From Sphingomonas nostoxanthinifaciens (GTDB lineage: Bacteria > Pseudomonadota > Alphaproteobacteria > Sphingomonadales > Sphingomonadaceae): a stretch of DNA of 64,000 nt. This document shows positions 38,796 through 47,682 of the stretch, in pieces; positions within the stretch are counted from its first letter, which is position 1, and each line of letters opens with the position of its first letter. Position numbers and translations under genes: made by a program. The stretch covers positions 4,166,001-4,230,000 of the forward strand of contig NZ_CP082839.1 in assembly GCF_019930585.1 (NCBI RefSeq). The letters run 5' to 3'. The notes under the pieces are model-generated. The model worked only from the letters and a program-made list of their open reading frames with translations. It did no database searches and was not told where the DNA came from.

Positions 38796-40802
38796 ATGAA
38801 GACCACGCTCACCACGTTGCTGGCGCTCGGCCTCGCCGCGCCGGCCTTCGCCCAATCCAATCCGACCGTGCCGACGGTCGACGCCAATGGCGACGCGATC
38901 GTCGTCACCGCCACGCGCTCGGCCGACGCGATCCCGGTCGACCTGCTCGGTTCGTCGATCACCGTGCTCGACGCCGCCGCGCTCGACCAGCGCCAGACGC
39001 GCGTCGTGTCCGACGTGCTGCGCGACGTGCCCGGCGTGGCGGTGAGCCGCACCGGCGCGGTCGGCGGGTTCACGCAGGTCCGGTTGCGCGGCAGCGAGGC
39101 CAATCACACGCTCGTGCTGGTCGACGGCATCAAGGTGAGCGATCCCTTCTACGGCGAGTTCGACTTCGGCACGCTGATCGCCGACGAGAGCGCCAAGATC
39201 GAGGTGCTGCGCGGCCAGCAATCGTCGCTCTACGGCTCCGACGCGATCGGCGGCGTCATCAACTACATCACCTCGACGGGCGCGGAGGCGCCGGGCATCC
39301 GTCTGCGCGCCGAGGGCGGATCGTTCGGCACGTTCAGCGGCGGCGCGCGCGCTGCCGGCGTGGCGGGCGACCTCGATTACGCGCTCACCTCCAGCTACAT
39401 CCACACGCGCGGCTATCCGGTGGCGGTCGGCGGCAGCCGCGACGTCGGCTCCGACGATGTCGGCGCATCGGCCAAGGCGACGTGGACGGCGGCGCCCAAC
39501 GTGAAGCTGACCGGCGTCGCGCGCTACAGCTATACCGACGCCGACACCGACGACAGCGACAATGATTTCACCAGCGCCACCTATGGCCGCACGATCGATT
39601 CGCCCGGCGTGCATTATCGCAACGAGGCATTCTATGGCCTGCTGCGCGGCCAGTGGGATCTGCTCGACGGTCGCTTCAGCAACGTCGTGGTCGGCCAGCT
39701 CGCCGATACCAAGCGCGACGGCTACGACGTCGCCGACGGCTCGGCGCCTGCGCCGGGCAAGCCGATCGCGCGCACCTCGGGCGACGACGGCCACCGCTAC
39801 AAGGGCTCGTACCAGGGCACGTTCCGCTTCGGCACTGACACGATCAAGCAGAGCGTCACCGCTGCGGTCGATTACGAGCATGAGAGCGAGCGCACGACCG
39901 TCTCGCAGTTCGGCGCCTTCCTCGGCTGGCGGCACACCAACAATACCGGCATCGTCGGCGAATATGAGCTGACCGCGAATGACCGGCTGGGCTTCGGCGC
40001 ATCGGTGCGGCGCGATCTCAATTCGCGCTTCGCCGACAGCACCACCTGGCACGTGCAGAGCAGCTACAAGTTCGACGAGGGCACGCGCATCCACGCCGCC
40101 GGCGGATCGGGCGTGAAGGCGCCGACCTTCAGCGAGCTGTTCGATTATTATGTCGGCCGCTACATCGGCAATCCGAACCTGAAGCCAGAAAAATCGACCG
40201 GCTGGGAGGCGGGCATCGGCCAGTCGCTGCTGGGCGATCACATCACGCTGGACGCGACCTATTTCGACAACCGCCTGCGGGACCAGATCACCACCGTCTA
40301 CGACGCCAATTTCGTCGCGAGCTCGGTCAACCTGCCCGGTCGGACGCACCAGCGCGGCGTCGAATTGTCGGCGGCGGCGAAGCTGGACGGCGGCTGGCGC
40401 TTCGACGCGAGCTACACCTACCTGCACGCGCCGCAGGACCAGACGGTCACGCTCGATCCCGCCACCTTCGCCAGCGGCACGGTCTCGGCGCAGGCGGTGC
40501 GGCGTGCCAAGAGCATCGCCAGCGCCAGCCTCAACTGGTCGCCGCCCGAGCAACCGTTCACCGTCACCGCGACGGTGCGCTACAATGGCCGCCAGAACGA
40601 TTTGTTCTACGGCTACTTCCCGCCGCTGCTGGAAAAGCTGCGTTCGTTCACGCTGGTGAACCTCGCCGCCACCTACCGCCTCACGCCCAAGATCGAGCTG
40701 TTCGCGCGCGGCGAGAACCTGCTCAACCGCAAATATCAGGAGATCTACAGCTACGCCGCGATGGGCCGCGCGGGTTATGGCGGCGTGCGCGTCGCCTTCT
40801 GA
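38796..40802 (+). CDS. btuB: TonB-dependent vitamin B12 receptor
   Basis: 668 residues. Signal peptide (about 1-23), TonB box GDAIVVTATRS, plug domain (about 40-150: VSDVLRDVPGVAVSRTGAVGG, RLRGSEANHTLVLVDGIKVS) and a 22-strand outer-membrane barrel ending GRAGYGGVRVAF with terminal Phe. Imports cobalamin across the outer membrane with TonB. The substrate call comes from the upstream cobalamin riboswitch and the adjacent btuF and btuCD genes, as TonB receptors alone are hard to tell apart. The 3' end overlaps convergent btuF by 28 nt. Confidence 0.95.
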   Translation: MKTTLTTLLALGLAAPAFAQSNPTVPTVDANGDAIVVTATRSADAIPVDLLGSSITVLDAAALDQRQTRVVSDVLRDVPGVAVSRTGAVGGFTQVRLRGSEANHTLVLVDGIKVSDPFYGEFDFGTLIADESAKIEVLRGQQSSLYGSDAIGGVINYITSTGAEAPGIRLRAEGGSFGTFSGGARAAGVAGDLDYALTSSYIHTRGYPVAVGGSRDVGSDDVGASAKATWTAAPNVKLTGVARYSYTDADTDDSDNDFTSATYGRTIDSPGVHYRNEAFYGLLRGQWDLLDGRFSNVVVGQLADTKRDGYDVADGSAPAPGKPIARTSGDDGHRYKGSYQGTFRFGTDTIKQSVTAAVDYEHESERTTVSQFGAFLGWRHTNNTGIVGEYELTANDRLGFGASVRRDLNSRFADSTTWHVQSSYKFDEGTRIHAAGGSGVKAPTFSELFDYYVGRYIGNPNLKPEKSTGWEAGIGQSLLGDHITLDATYFDNRLRDQITTVYDANFVASSVNLPGRTHQRGVELSAAAKLDGGWRFDASYTYLHAPQDQTVTLDPATFASGTVSAQAVRRAKSIASASLNWSPPEQPFTVTATVRYNGRQNDLFYGYFPPLLEKLRSFTLVNLAATYRLTPKIELFARGENLLNRKYQEIYSYAAMGRAGYGGVRVAF

Positions 40803-41626
40803 TGCGGCGTGCGGCGGCCTTCGATCTGGCGGGCGAGGCTCCACGCCGCGTCGACATAGGCCGGACCGCCGCACACCGTCCACGCCTCGGGCAGATAGAG
40901 GCGCGGGATGCCGGCCAGCGCCGGGTGGTGGAGCATCTCGGTGCCCTGATCGGCGACGTGCGCACTGCCGCGCGCCACGATCAGATAATCGGGCTGCGCC
41001 GCCACCATCGCCTCGAGCGACACCTGCGCGAGCGCGGGCTTGCCGAGGCGTCTGGCGAGATTGACGAGGCCGACGCGGCCCATCAGTTCGTCGACCAAAG
41101 TGCCCGTGCCGGTGAGATAGCCGCGCCGCTGATAATCGGCGGCGATGCGGCCCGCGCCGACTTGCGGCAGATGCGCGAGCGCCGCGTCCATCCGCGCCAC
41201 CAGCGCCGCGCCGCGATCGGCGTGGCCCACCGCCTCGGCCATCGCCCGGATCTGCGCGACGATGTCGGCATAGCTTTGCGCATAGGACAGATCGAGCGCG
41301 CGCACCGGCCTGCCGCCGAGCTGCGCGAGCAACGCCGCGCGCGCCGGCGACGCGCCCACCACCAGATCGGGATCGATCGCCAGCACCTGCTCGACCGCAT
41401 CGGACAATCGGCGAAGCCCGCGCGCCTGCGCGGCGGCCGCCGACATCGCCGGATCGGTCGCGTTGCGGCTGAGCGCGGCAATCTGACCGCGATCGGCAAG
41501 CGCCAATACAAGCTGGTCGGTGCACAGGTTGAGCGAGACGATACGCCGCGGCGGCGCGGCGACGGCGGCGGCCCCGCCCAGCAGCGCCACCAGCGCCGCG
41601 ATAACATGCCGGACGCGCTTGTTCAC
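40775..41626 (-). CDS. btuF: Periplasmic cobalamin-binding protein
   Basis: About 283 residues; class-III binding protein (helical backbone, one long connecting helix). Signal peptide about 1-20 after the proposed GTG start at 41626. Seen: RRIVSLNLCTDQLVLAL, VLAIDPDLVVGASP, and QPDYLIVARGSAH. It carries captured B12 to BtuCD. It is transcribed convergently with btuB and divergently from btuCD, so outside the riboswitch's reach, which is unusual. The start is unsure because only GTG candidates fit. Confidence 0.9.
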   Translation of the reverse strand: MNKRVRHVIAALVALLGGAAAVAAPPRRIVSLNLCTDQLVLALADRGQIAALSRNATDPAMSAAAAQARGLRRLSDAVEQVLAIDPDLVVGASPARAALLAQLGGRPVRALDLSYAQSYADIVAQIRAMAEAVGHADRGAALVARMDAALAHLPQVGAGRIAADYQRRGYLTGTGTLVDELMGRVGLVNLARRLGKPALAQVSLEAMVAAQPDYLIVARGSAHVADQGTEMLHHPALAGIPRLYLPEAWTVCGGPAYVDAAWSLARQIEGRRTPHQKATRTPP

Positions 41627-41694
41627 GACTCTGCTCTTAGCCGGGGCGCGCAAACGGGCAAGCGCACACAGCGGCGATCGGCTAGCGTCCGGCG

Positions 41695-42695
41695 ATGCCG
41701 CGCATGATCCGCTCCCGCCATCCGGCTTTGCTGCCCGCACTGGCGGCGCTTGCGCTGGCGGCGGGCTGCGCCTCGCTCGCATTCGGGCCGGTGCCGATCG
41801 CGCCCGGCCGGCTGGCGGCGGTGCTGACCGGCCATGGCGACCGCATCGCCAGCGCGATCGTGCTCGGCCTGCGCCTGCCGCGCGCCGTGTTGGGGCTCGC
41901 GGTCGGCGGGATGCTCGGGCTCGCCGGGGCGGCGCTGCAGGGCTATCTGCGCAATCCGCTGGCCGAGCCGTCGGTGCTCGGCACCGCCAACACCGCCGCG
42001 TTGGGCGCGGTGGCCGCGATCTATTTCGGGCTGGCTGCCGCGCATCCGTTGCTGTTGCCATTGCTCGCAATCCTCGGCGCATTGGGATCGCTCGCGCTGC
42101 TGGCATTGCTGTCCGGCCGCGCCGAGGGGCCGCTTACGTTGATCCTCGCCGGCATCGCGGTCGGGACGGTTGCGGGCGCGGGCATCAGTCTCGCGCTCAA
42201 CCTGTCGCCCAATCCGTTCGCGGCGATGGAGATCATGAACTGGCTGATGGGCTCGCTCGAGAATCGCTCGGTGGCGCATGTCTGGATCGCGCTGCCCTGC
42301 GTCGCGGTCGGCACCTCGCTGCTGCTGCTCGACGGCCGCGCGCTCGATGCGCTGACGCTGGGCGAGGATGGCGCGCGCGCGCTCGGCGTCGACCTGGCGC
42401 GCACGCGGCTGCGACTGCTGCTCGGCGTCGCGATCGGCGTCGGCGGCGCGGTGGCGGTGTCGGGCGCGATCGGCTTCGTCGGGCTGATCGTGCCCCATCT
42501 GGTGCGCCCGCTCACCGACCGCAGCCCATCGGCGGTGCTGCTGCCGTCGATGCTCGCGGGCGCGGCCTTGCTGACGCTGGCCGACGTCGCGGTGCGGCTG
42601 ATCCCGACCACCGCCGAGCTGAAGCTGGGCGTGGTCACCGCCTTCCTCGGCGTGCCGGTCTTCCTCGTCCACCTGCTGCGCGAGCGCCGGCTGTG

Positions 42696-42699
<4 letters not shown>
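41695..42699 (+). CDS. btuC: Cobalamin ABC transporter permease
   Basis: 334 residues of the FecCD/BtuC family, about ten helices. LRLPRAVLGLAVGGMLGLAGAALQGYLRNPLAEPSVLG is the family signature and GAIGFVGLIVPHLVRPL precedes the coupling loop. Forms the inner-membrane channel with BtuD. ATG 41695. btuD overlaps by GTGA. The 68-nt gap to btuF holds both promoters. Confidence 0.93.
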
Positions 42700-43472
<773 letters not shown>

Positions 43473-43479
43473 GCGCCGA

Positions 43480-43555
43480 TGGTGCCGGCCGTCGGAATCG
43501 AACCGACGACCTACCGCTTACAAGGCGGTTGCTCTACCAACTGAGCTAGGCCGGC
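43480..43555 (-). tRNA. tRNA-Thr (anticodon TGT)
   Basis: 76 nt with encoded CCA (TGG at 43480-43482 on the plus strand). Acceptor GCCGGCC / GGCCGGC, D arm GCTC/GAGC, anticodon arm ACCGC/GCGGT fully paired with loop CTTGTAA, T arm GTCGG/CCGAC with TTCGAAT. All four arms fit. Confidence 0.98.
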
Positions 43556-43584
43556 CCACCGCCGCGCTTCTTAGCGCGAGACGA

Positions 43585-43938
43585 TCAGACGGTGAAGCTC
43601 TCGCCGCAGCCGCAGCTGCCCTTGGCATTGGGATTGACGAAGACGAAGCCGGCGGTGAAATCGTCCTCCACCCAGTTCATCGTCGATCCGATCAGATAGA
43701 GGATCGAGCCGCCGTCGACGTAGAAGTCGCCGCCCGGCGTCGCGATCTTCTCGTCCAGCGGATCGACCGACGTCACATAGTCGACCGAATAAGCGAGACC
43801 CGAGCAGCCGCGCCGCGGGGTCGAGAGCTTGACGCCCACCGCATCGGCCGGCGCCTGCGCCATCAACGCGGCGATGCGCGCCTCGGCCGACGGCGTGAGG
43901 ATGAGCGCGGCCGGTCGCGCGCGTAGCTTGGTCGCCAT
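43585..43938 (-). CDS. sufA: SUF A-type iron-sulfur carrier protein
   Basis: 117 residues of the HesB/IscA fold. The three cluster cysteines are in TPRRGCSGLAY and GSCGCGES near the C-terminus. Delivers clusters to apoproteins. Start MATKLRA at 43938 overlaps the sufT stop by one base; an upstream 18-codon extension is unsupported. Last gene of the suf operon. It could equally be called an ErpA-like carrier. Confidence 0.93.
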   Translation of the reverse strand: MATKLRARPAALILTPSAEARIAALMAQAPADAVGVKLSTPRRGCSGLAYSVDYVTSVDPLDEKIATPGGDFYVDGGSILYLIGSTMNWVEDDFTAGFVFVNPNAKGSCGCGESFTV

Positions 43939-44399
43939 CACAACATCCCCAGTTCGAGCTTGGCCTCGTCCGACATCTTCTGCGGATCCCATGGCGGATC
44001 CCAGACGAGATTGACCTCGGCGGTGCCGACGCCGGGCACCGAGCCGACGCGCAGTTCAACCTCGCCCGGCATCGATTCGGCGACCGGGCAATTGGGCGTG
44101 GTCAGCGTCATCGCCACCGCGACATGGCCGTCGGTGGTGATGTCGACGCCGTAGACCAGCCCGAGATCGTAGATGTTCACCGGAATCTCCGGATCGTAGA
44201 TTTCCTTGAGCGCGTCGATCACCGCCTCGTAGAGGTCGCCGCCGATCTCGCCCGCTGCGGCGGCCGGCTGCGGCGCCATGAAGCCGGCAAGATAGTCGCG
44301 CGAGCGCCCGTCGCCGGCGGCGTCATCGACGCGCGCCTTGGGCGGCGCGGGCACGCCCTCAACCTCCTCGATCGCGATCCTGCCGTCCGTATCCATCAT
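43938..44399 (-). CDS. sufT: SUF-associated DUF59 protein (SufT/PaaD-like)
   Basis: 153 residues. The C-terminal MIP18/DUF59 domain (about 52-153) shows YDPEIPVNIYDLGLVYGVDI and TLTTPNCPVAESMPGEVE, with the reactive Cys. Helps Fe-S maturation. The first 50 residues are a variable, low-complexity linker. ATGA overlap with sufS; TGATG with sufA. Confidence 0.92.
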   Translation of the reverse strand: MMDTDGRIAIEEVEGVPAPPKARVDDAAGDGRSRDYLAGFMAPQPAAAAGEIGGDLYEAVIDALKEIYDPEIPVNIYDLGLVYGVDITTDGHVAVAMTLTTPNCPVAESMPGEVELRVGSVPGVGTAEVNLVWDPPWDPQKMSDEAKLELGML

Positions 44400-45676
44400 C
44401 CGAATATCCGCCTTACCCGCTCGATACCCTCGACCAGCCGGTCGACATCGGCCGGCCCGTTATAGACGCCGAAGCTCGCCCGCGCCGTTGCCGGTACGCC
44501 CAGCGCCTCCATCAGCGGCTGGGCGCAATGATGGCCGGCGCGGATGGCGACCTGTGCTTCGTCCAAGATGGTGCCGACATCGTGAGGATGCACCCCCTCG
44601 ACCGCGAAACTGACGATGCCCGCGGCATCCTCCGGCCCGAAGACGGTGACGCTGTTGATCGAACCGAGCGCATCGCGCGCGCGGGCGACGAGGGCCGTTT
44701 CGTGCGCGTGGATCGCGTCGAGCCCGATGCCCTCGACATAGTCGATCGCGGCATGCAGCCCGAGCGCGCCGACGATGTGCGGCGTGCCCGCCTCGAACCG
44801 CGTCGGCGCGGGGGCATAGGTTGTGCGCGCGAAGGTCACGCGGTCGATCATCGATCCGCCGCCCTGCCAGGGCGGCATCGCGTCGAGCAGCTCGGCGCGC
44901 GCCCACAGGCAGCCGATGCCCGTCGGCCCGTAAAGCTTGTGGCCCGAAAAGACGTAGAAGTCGCAGCCCAGCGCCTGCACGTCGACGCCGAGGCGCGGCA
45001 CCGCCTGGCAGCCGTCGACCAGCAATTTCGCGCCGACCGCATGCGCCATCTCGGCGGCGCGCTTCACGTCGAGCACCGAGCCGAGCACGTTCGAGACATG
45101 CGCCAGCGCGACCAGTTTGTGCGCGGGCGTCAGCATCGCCTCGGCGGCATCGAGATCGATCCGGCCATCGGGCGTGAGCGGCGCGGCGTCGATCTCGATG
45201 CCGGTGCGGTCGCGCAGCAGCTGCCACGGCACGATGTTGCTGTGATGCTCCAGCGTCGAGAGCAGGATGCGGTCGCCCGCCTTGAGGTGGGTGGCGCCCC
45301 AGCTCTGCGCGACGAGGTTGATGCCCTCGGTCGCGCCGCGCACGAACACGATCTCGTCGGCGCTGGCCGCGCCCAGCAGTCGCGCGCAGGCGGCGCGCGC
45401 CGCTTCGTAGGCGAGCGTCATGTCGGCCGAGCGCTGATAGACCCCGCGATGCACCGTCGCATAGGTTTCGCCATAAGCGCGCGCGATCGCGTCGATCACG
45501 GGCTGTGGCTTCTGCGCGGTGGCGGCAGTGTCGAGATAGGCCCAGCCGGCGGGAATGGCCGGGAAATCGGCGACAAGGTCCAAGGGTGTGGCTGCCCTCT
45601 CCCGTGGGGAGAGGGAGGGGCCCGTCGCGTCAGCGACGGGAGGGTGAGGGGCTCCAGCGAGGTCGGTCACCCTCAC
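44396..45676 (-). CDS. sufS: Cysteine desulfurase SufS, N-terminus partly encoded by a REP element
   Basis: 426 residues if started at GTG 45676. Catalytic PLP Lys in SGHKLYGPTG and active Cys in GHHCAQPLM; TLEHHSNIVPW is the family block. Supplies sulfur to SufBCD. The normal protein begins near DLVADFPAIPAGWAYLD; the roughly 25 residues before this (including PSLSPRERAATP) read through one arm of the repeat at 45595-45725. The GTGA overlap with sufD favours this start, though a TTG close to DLVADF is possible. sufE is not in the window. Confidence 0.94.
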   Translation of the reverse strand: MRVTDLAGAPHPPVADATGPSLSPRERAATPLDLVADFPAIPAGWAYLDTAATAQKPQPVIDAIARAYGETYATVHRGVYQRSADMTLAYEAARAACARLLGAASADEIVFVRGATEGINLVAQSWGATHLKAGDRILLSTLEHHSNIVPWQLLRDRTGIEIDAAPLTPDGRIDLDAAEAMLTPAHKLVALAHVSNVLGSVLDVKRAAEMAHAVGAKLLVDGCQAVPRLGVDVQALGCDFYVFSGHKLYGPTGIGCLWARAELLDAMPPWQGGGSMIDRVTFARTTYAPAPTRFEAGTPHIVGALGLHAAIDYVEGIGLDAIHAHETALVARARDALGSINSVTVFGPEDAAGIVSFAVEGVHPHDVGTILDEAQVAIRAGHHCAQPLMEALGVPATARASFGVYNGPADVDRLVEGIERVRRIFG

Positions 45677-45725
45677 CCTCCCACCGTTTCACGGCGGGGC
45701 CCGCCCTCTCCCGTCGGGAGAGGGG
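45595..45725. repeat. Composite REP element spanning the sufD/sufS junction
   Basis: 131 bp. Each end is a hairpin CCCTCTCCC-GTN-GGGAGAGGG (45595-45615 and 45704-45725). Inside are CCCGTCGC/GCGACGGG (45621-45640) and a perfect 13-bp inverted repeat GGGAGGGTGAGGG (45638-45650) / CCCTCACCCTCCC (45671-45683). So two inverted REP units make a bacterial mosaic-type element. It is wholly translated: part as SufD C-terminus, part as SufS N-terminus. Confidence 0.85.
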
Positions 45726-46806
45726 AAGCATCCAACCATTGCGCCGCCGCGTCCGCGAACACCTCGCGCGCGCGCTCCTCGCCGATGCGGTCGAGCGCGT
45801 CGGCGACGAAGGCGCGGGTGAGCAAGGCGCGCGCCTGCGCCGGCAGCAGCCCGCGCGATTCGAGGTAGAACAAGGCCTGCCGGTCGAGCTCGCCCACGGT
45901 CGCGCCGTGCGCGCACTTCACGTCGTCAGCGAAGATCTCCAGCTCGGGCTTCAGATTCACCGTCGCCGCGCGCTTGAGCAGCAGACCGCGCAGCGACTGC
46001 TCGCCATCGGTCTGCTGCGCATCGCGCGCCACCTCGACCCGCGCGGCGAGGCTGACCGTCGCGCGATCGTCGGCGACGGCGCGCCACAGCTGGCGGCTCG
46101 ATCCGCCCGGCGCCGCATGGCGCACCGCCACCGCGGCCTCGTGCCGCTGTTGTCCGCGCGCGAGCAAAGCGCCGCCAAATTCCACGAAGGCGCCCGGCCC
46201 GGCCGATTCGAGTTGCGCATCGATGCGGCTGTCCGCCCCGCCCGCGCCAAGGATCGTGGTGACGAGGCTCGCGCCGGTCGCGATCTCCGCTTCGTCGCGC
46301 GTCGAGACGAAGCCGCTATGCTGCACCAGCCGGATCGCGCGCATCAGCCGCGCATGGGGGGCGAGGTCGATCCGCGTCAGGCGGTTGGCCCAGCCCTCGC
46401 CGGCATAGGTCTCGACGATGCTCGCCTGCGCGCCTTCGCCCAGCGCGATCCGCGCGGGCAGGTGGCTGGAACCGCCGGTGCCGACATGCAGGATCTCGAT
46501 CGTGCCGACCGGCGCATGGTCGATCGCCAGCTCGAGCGTCCAGCCGTCGCCGGTGACGAGGCTGCCGAGCGGATGCGCGCTCGCCGCCGCGACCGGCCCG
46601 ATCGCGAGCGGCCGGATATCGCTCAAGGCCGGCTCGAAGCGGCCGTCGACGAACAGCAGGCGCGGGCCGCCGCAGCCGATCCACAGATCATGGACGTCGA
46701 CCACGCCGCCGCGCGGCTCCGCATCGGCAAAGGCGGGCAATGCCGACAGATCGGACCAGCGCCATGCCTCGTCGCGCGCCGACGGAAGGGCGAGCGCGAC
46801 GGTCAC
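45673..46806 (-). CDS. sufD: Fe-S cluster assembly protein SufD
   Basis: 377 residues; scaffold partner of SufB in the SufBC2D complex. Core right-handed beta-helix followed by the family block KPELEIFADDVKCAHGATVGELD with its key Cys and His, and ALFYLESRGLLPAQARALLTRAF. The final residues ASPLPTGEGGPRRETVGG come from the repeat element, after the natural helix end (FADAAAQWLD). It starts at GTG 46806 with GTGA overlap to sufC. Shorter than E. coli SufD at the N-terminus, as in other alphaproteobacteria. Confidence 0.93.
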   Translation of the reverse strand: MTVALALPSARDEAWRWSDLSALPAFADAEPRGGVVDVHDLWIGCGGPRLLFVDGRFEPALSDIRPLAIGPVAAASAHPLGSLVTGDGWTLELAIDHAPVGTIEILHVGTGGSSHLPARIALGEGAQASIVETYAGEGWANRLTRIDLAPHARLMRAIRLVQHSGFVSTRDEAEIATGASLVTTILGAGGADSRIDAQLESAGPGAFVEFGGALLARGQQRHEAAVAVRHAAPGGSSRQLWRAVADDRATVSLAARVEVARDAQQTDGEQSLRGLLLKRAATVNLKPELEIFADDVKCAHGATVGELDRQALFYLESRGLLPAQARALLTRAFVADALDRIGEERAREVFADAAAQWLDASPLPTGEGGPRRETVGG

Positions 46807-47552
46807 GCGGCGATCGCTCCATAGCCTTCGCGCTCGAGCTCGTGCGCCAGCTCGGCGCCGCCCGAGCGGACGATGCGGCCGCCCGCCAGCACGTGGACGA
46901 AATCGGGCTGCACATAATCGAGCAGGCGCTGATAGTGGGTGATGAGCAAGACCGCCTTATCGGGGCGGCGCATGATCGTGTTGATGCCGGCGCCGACCGC
47001 CTTGAGCGCATCGATGTCGAGCCCGCTGTCGGTCTCGTCGAGGATGGCGAGCTTCGGGTCGATGATGCCCATCTGTACCATCTCGGCGCGCTTCTTCTCG
47101 CCGCCCGAAAAGCCGACATTGACCGGGCGCTTGAGCATTTCCGGATCGAGGCCCAGGCTTGCCGCCTGCGCGCGGGCGAGCTTCAGGAACTCCGCGCCCG
47201 ACAGCGGCTCCTCCCCGCGTCCGCGCCGCTGCGCGTTCAGCGCCTCGCGCAGGAACTGCAGGTTGGAGACGCCGGGAATCTCGACCGGATATTGAAAGCC
47301 GAGGAACAGGCCGTTGGCGGCGCGCTCGTGCGGGGCGAGTTCGGCGAGGTCGAAGTTGAGGAAGTTGAGGGTTCCGTCGGTCACCTCATAGCCCGGCCGG
47401 CCGGCCAGCACGTAGGCGAGCGTCGACTTGCCCGCGCCGTTCGGCCCCATGATCGCATGGACCTCGCCCGCATTCACGGCGAGATCGAGCCCCTTGAGGA
47501 TCTGCTTGCCGTCGACTTCGGCGTGGAGGTTGGAAATCTGTAGCATTGTCAT
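46803..47552 (-). CDS. sufC: Fe-S cluster assembly ATPase SufC
   Basis: 249-residue ABC-type ATPase. Walker A GPNGAGKSTLAYVLAG, Q-loop FQYPVEIPGVS, signature VGFSGGEKKRAEMVQM, Walker B LAILDETDSGLDIDAL, typical of SufC. Drives conformational change of SufBD. Start MTMLQ at 47552. The REP element at 47562-47669 separates it from sufB. Confidence 0.98.
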   Translation of the reverse strand: MTMLQISNLHAEVDGKQILKGLDLAVNAGEVHAIMGPNGAGKSTLAYVLAGRPGYEVTDGTLNFLNFDLAELAPHERAANGLFLGFQYPVEIPGVSNLQFLREALNAQRRGRGEEPLSGAEFLKLARAQAASLGLDPEMLKRPVNVGFSGGEKKRAEMVQMGIIDPKLAILDETDSGLDIDALKAVGAGINTIMRRPDKAVLLITHYQRLLDYVQPDFVHVLAGGRIVRSGGAELAHELEREGYGAIAA

Positions 47553-47561
47553 TCCATGAAG

Positions 47562-47669
47562 CCCTCTCCCTGGGGGAGAGGGTTGGGTGAGGGTGTGCGA
47601 CGATGAAGGCAGGATACGACGCTGCGCGTCGCGCCCTCACCCCAACCCTCTCCCCGCTGGGGAGAGGGA
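47562..47669. repeat. Second REP pair, between sufB and sufC
   Basis: 108 bp: CCCTCTCCC-TGG-GGGAGAGGG followed by TTGGGTGAGGGTG on the left, and the inverse CCCTCACCCCAACCCTCTCC to GGGGAGAGGG on the right, around a small GACGC/GCGTC hairpin. Same family as the element at 45595. Here it is intergenic, filling the 130-nt sufB-sufC gap, and could stabilise or attenuate the suf mRNA. Confidence 0.85.
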
Positions 47670-47682
47670 GTGCATCGCCTGA

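Noticed and set aside
38226..41525. A 1099-codon open frame on the minus strand
   Set aside because: It runs antisense through the riboswitch and btuB; composition is Arg/Ala/Gly-rich as expected of a shadow frame in high-G+C DNA, and no domain is present.
45595..47669. Possible CRISPR array in the suf operon
   Set aside because: The units are palindromic, inverted to each other and without regular spacers or cas genes. They are REP-type elements.
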